DNA from: Candidatus Dadabacteria bacterium | GTDB lineage: Bacteria; Desulfobacterota_D; UBA1144; Nemesobacterales; UBA2774 | Direction: 5' to 3' | DNA: 5,187 nt | Assembly (NCBI GenBank): GCA_020027805.1 | Contig: JAHKKQ010000152.1 | Span: 1-5,187 of the forward strand | In this document: one piece after another, positions 4,818 through 5,187 of the stretch | How positions within the stretch are numbered: the stretch's first letter is position 1 | Layout: each line of letters starts with the position of its first letter | The notes under the pieces: model-generated | The model's input: the letters and a program-made list of their open reading frames with translations, nothing else | Database searches by the model: none | Told to the model about the DNA's origin: nothing | Made by a program: the position numbers and the translations under genes

Positions 4818-4847
4818 CCCTCCCCCCTTATTAATAAGGGGGGAGGG
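4818..4847. terminator. Perfect 30-bp palindrome, possible 3'-end hairpin of the partial methyltransferase
   Basis: CCCTCCCCCCTTATT (4818-4832) is followed directly by its exact reverse complement (4833-4847). It begins 23 nt downstream of the TAA stop at 4871-4873 on the minus strand and would form a very stable hairpin in RNA. No T run follows on the minus strand, so it is not a classic intrinsic terminator. A REP-type repeat that halts polymerase or protects the mRNA end is equally possible. Confidence 0.5.
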
Positions 4848-4870
4848 AAGTTTGTTGATAAGTTTTTTGA

Positions 4871-5187
4871 TTACGGCCGCGCTTCGAATATGAGGTTGAA
4901 CGGGGTCTCCGTCGCCCTCTTGAAGCTGGAGAAACCGCCCTTCGTTACGACTTCCCTGAGCCGCGCTTCCCCGGCCTGGGCGCCTAAAGCCGCGCCTACC
5001 TCCTGCGAGAGCGACGCCGGGGTGCAGATGAATGTGGACGCCCCGAAATAAGCCCTTCCGACGGGGTTCAGGTTGTCTTCGAGATTGTCGTTCGCAAAAG
5101 GCTCGACTATCATCCACGCGCCGTCCTTCGAGAGCGACTTCAGCACGTGCGCCGAAGCGCCCACTGGGTCGCCCATGTCGTGCAGGC
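4871..5187 (-). CDS. SAM-dependent methyltransferase, C-terminal 105 residues (5' end beyond the window)
   Basis: The frame is open to the right edge and ends at TAA 4873-4871. It begins LHDMGDPVGASAHVLKSL, the motif IV region of a class I methyltransferase, followed by the motif-V-like strand WMIVEPFANDNLEDNLNP. It ends FKRATETPFNLIFEARP, the usual last strand. The sequence of HDMGDP, EPF..D.LEDNLNPVGR, CTPASLSQEVG.ALG and ATETPFN closely recalls the Rv2258c-like methyltransferases. Those are about 350 residues with an N-terminal winged-helix dimerisation domain, which here would lie outside the window. Acceptor unknown. It differs clearly from the other methyltransferase in this window, so the two are not duplicates. 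The internal ATG at 5176 is a residue within the domain, not the gene start. Confidence 0.85.
   Translation of the reverse strand, partial: LHDMGDPVGASAHVLKSLSKDGAWMIVEPFANDNLEDNLNPVGRAYFGASTFICTPASLSQEVGAALGAQAGEARLREVVTKGGFSSFKRATETPFNLIFEARP

Larger units (their letters stand above)
4551..4870. other. Intergenic region, 320 bp, purine tract and several repeat elements
   Basis: The spacer separates two co-directional methyltransferase genes. It contains the candidate promoter for the downstream gene, a G/A-rich tract (4576-4605), a CTCAGGAC-type repeat (4613-4665), a small GC hairpin (4719-4734), the second CGCAAATTCTGTAATG copy, a short GTAAT tandem (about 4790-4801) and a perfect 30-bp palindrome (4818-4847). 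The minus-strand frames here, at 4636-4818 and 4653-5117, are repeat-derived and not called. Confidence 0.7.

Noticed and set aside
4653..5117. Minus-strand open frame of 154 codons overlapping the partial methyltransferase
   Set aside because: It is in another frame of a recognisable methyltransferase and continues through the palindrome and repeats; its product has no domain-like sequence.
3852..5187. The two methyltransferases as a tandem duplicate or operon
   Set aside because: Their motif regions differ clearly, and 320 bp of repeats with a strong palindrome separate them.

Overview
The window is a piece of a bacterial chromosome with GC-rich genes and AT-richer, repeat-laden intergenic DNA. 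The genes favour AGG for Arg, ATA for Ile and CTC for Leu. The intergenic DNA carries several families of short palindromic repeats. Both traits fit environmental, MAG-type Gram-negative lineages such as deltaproteobacterial or Thermodesulfobacteriota-like groups, but nothing here fixes the taxon. No rRNA, tRNA, CRISPR array, transposase, integrase or phage gene was seen.

Layout. Positions 1-1745 (minus) hold the first 581 residues of a large tetratricopeptide-repeat (TPR) protein that runs off the left edge. It is a 21-residue leader followed by sixteen gapless 34-residue units and part of a seventeenth. Positions 1746-2351 form a divergent intergenic region full of small repeats. Positions 2352-2729 (plus) encode a 125-residue protein I do not recognise, and 2825-3523 (plus) a 232-residue sulfotransferase with clear PAPS-binding motifs. 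Positions 3524-3851 form a convergent intergenic region with hairpins and a 155-bp inverted-repeat element of the TGTCATTGCGAG type. Positions 3852-4550 (minus) encode a complete 232-residue class I SAM-dependent methyltransferase. Positions 4551-4870 are another repeat-rich spacer with a perfect 30-bp palindrome. Positions 4871-5187 (minus) hold the C-terminal end of a second, unrelated methyltransferase that continues beyond the right edge.

How the parts relate. The genes do not form an obvious pathway or operon. The unknown protein and the sulfotransferase are co-directional and 95 bp apart. This pair is flanked by two same-direction copies of a composite repeat (a CACACGTAGTGTG hairpin plus a 48-bp repeat), so it looks like an accessory cassette between repeats. 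The methyltransferase and the sulfotransferase converge on the second repeat cluster, and each has a copy of the hairpin just after its stop codon. None of the four visible start codons has a good Shine-Dalgarno sequence at normal spacing, and three have a TANNNT box 7-15 nt upstream, which suggests leaderless or very short-leader transcripts. I see no convincing new multi-gene system. The most unusual material is the intergenic repeat architecture.
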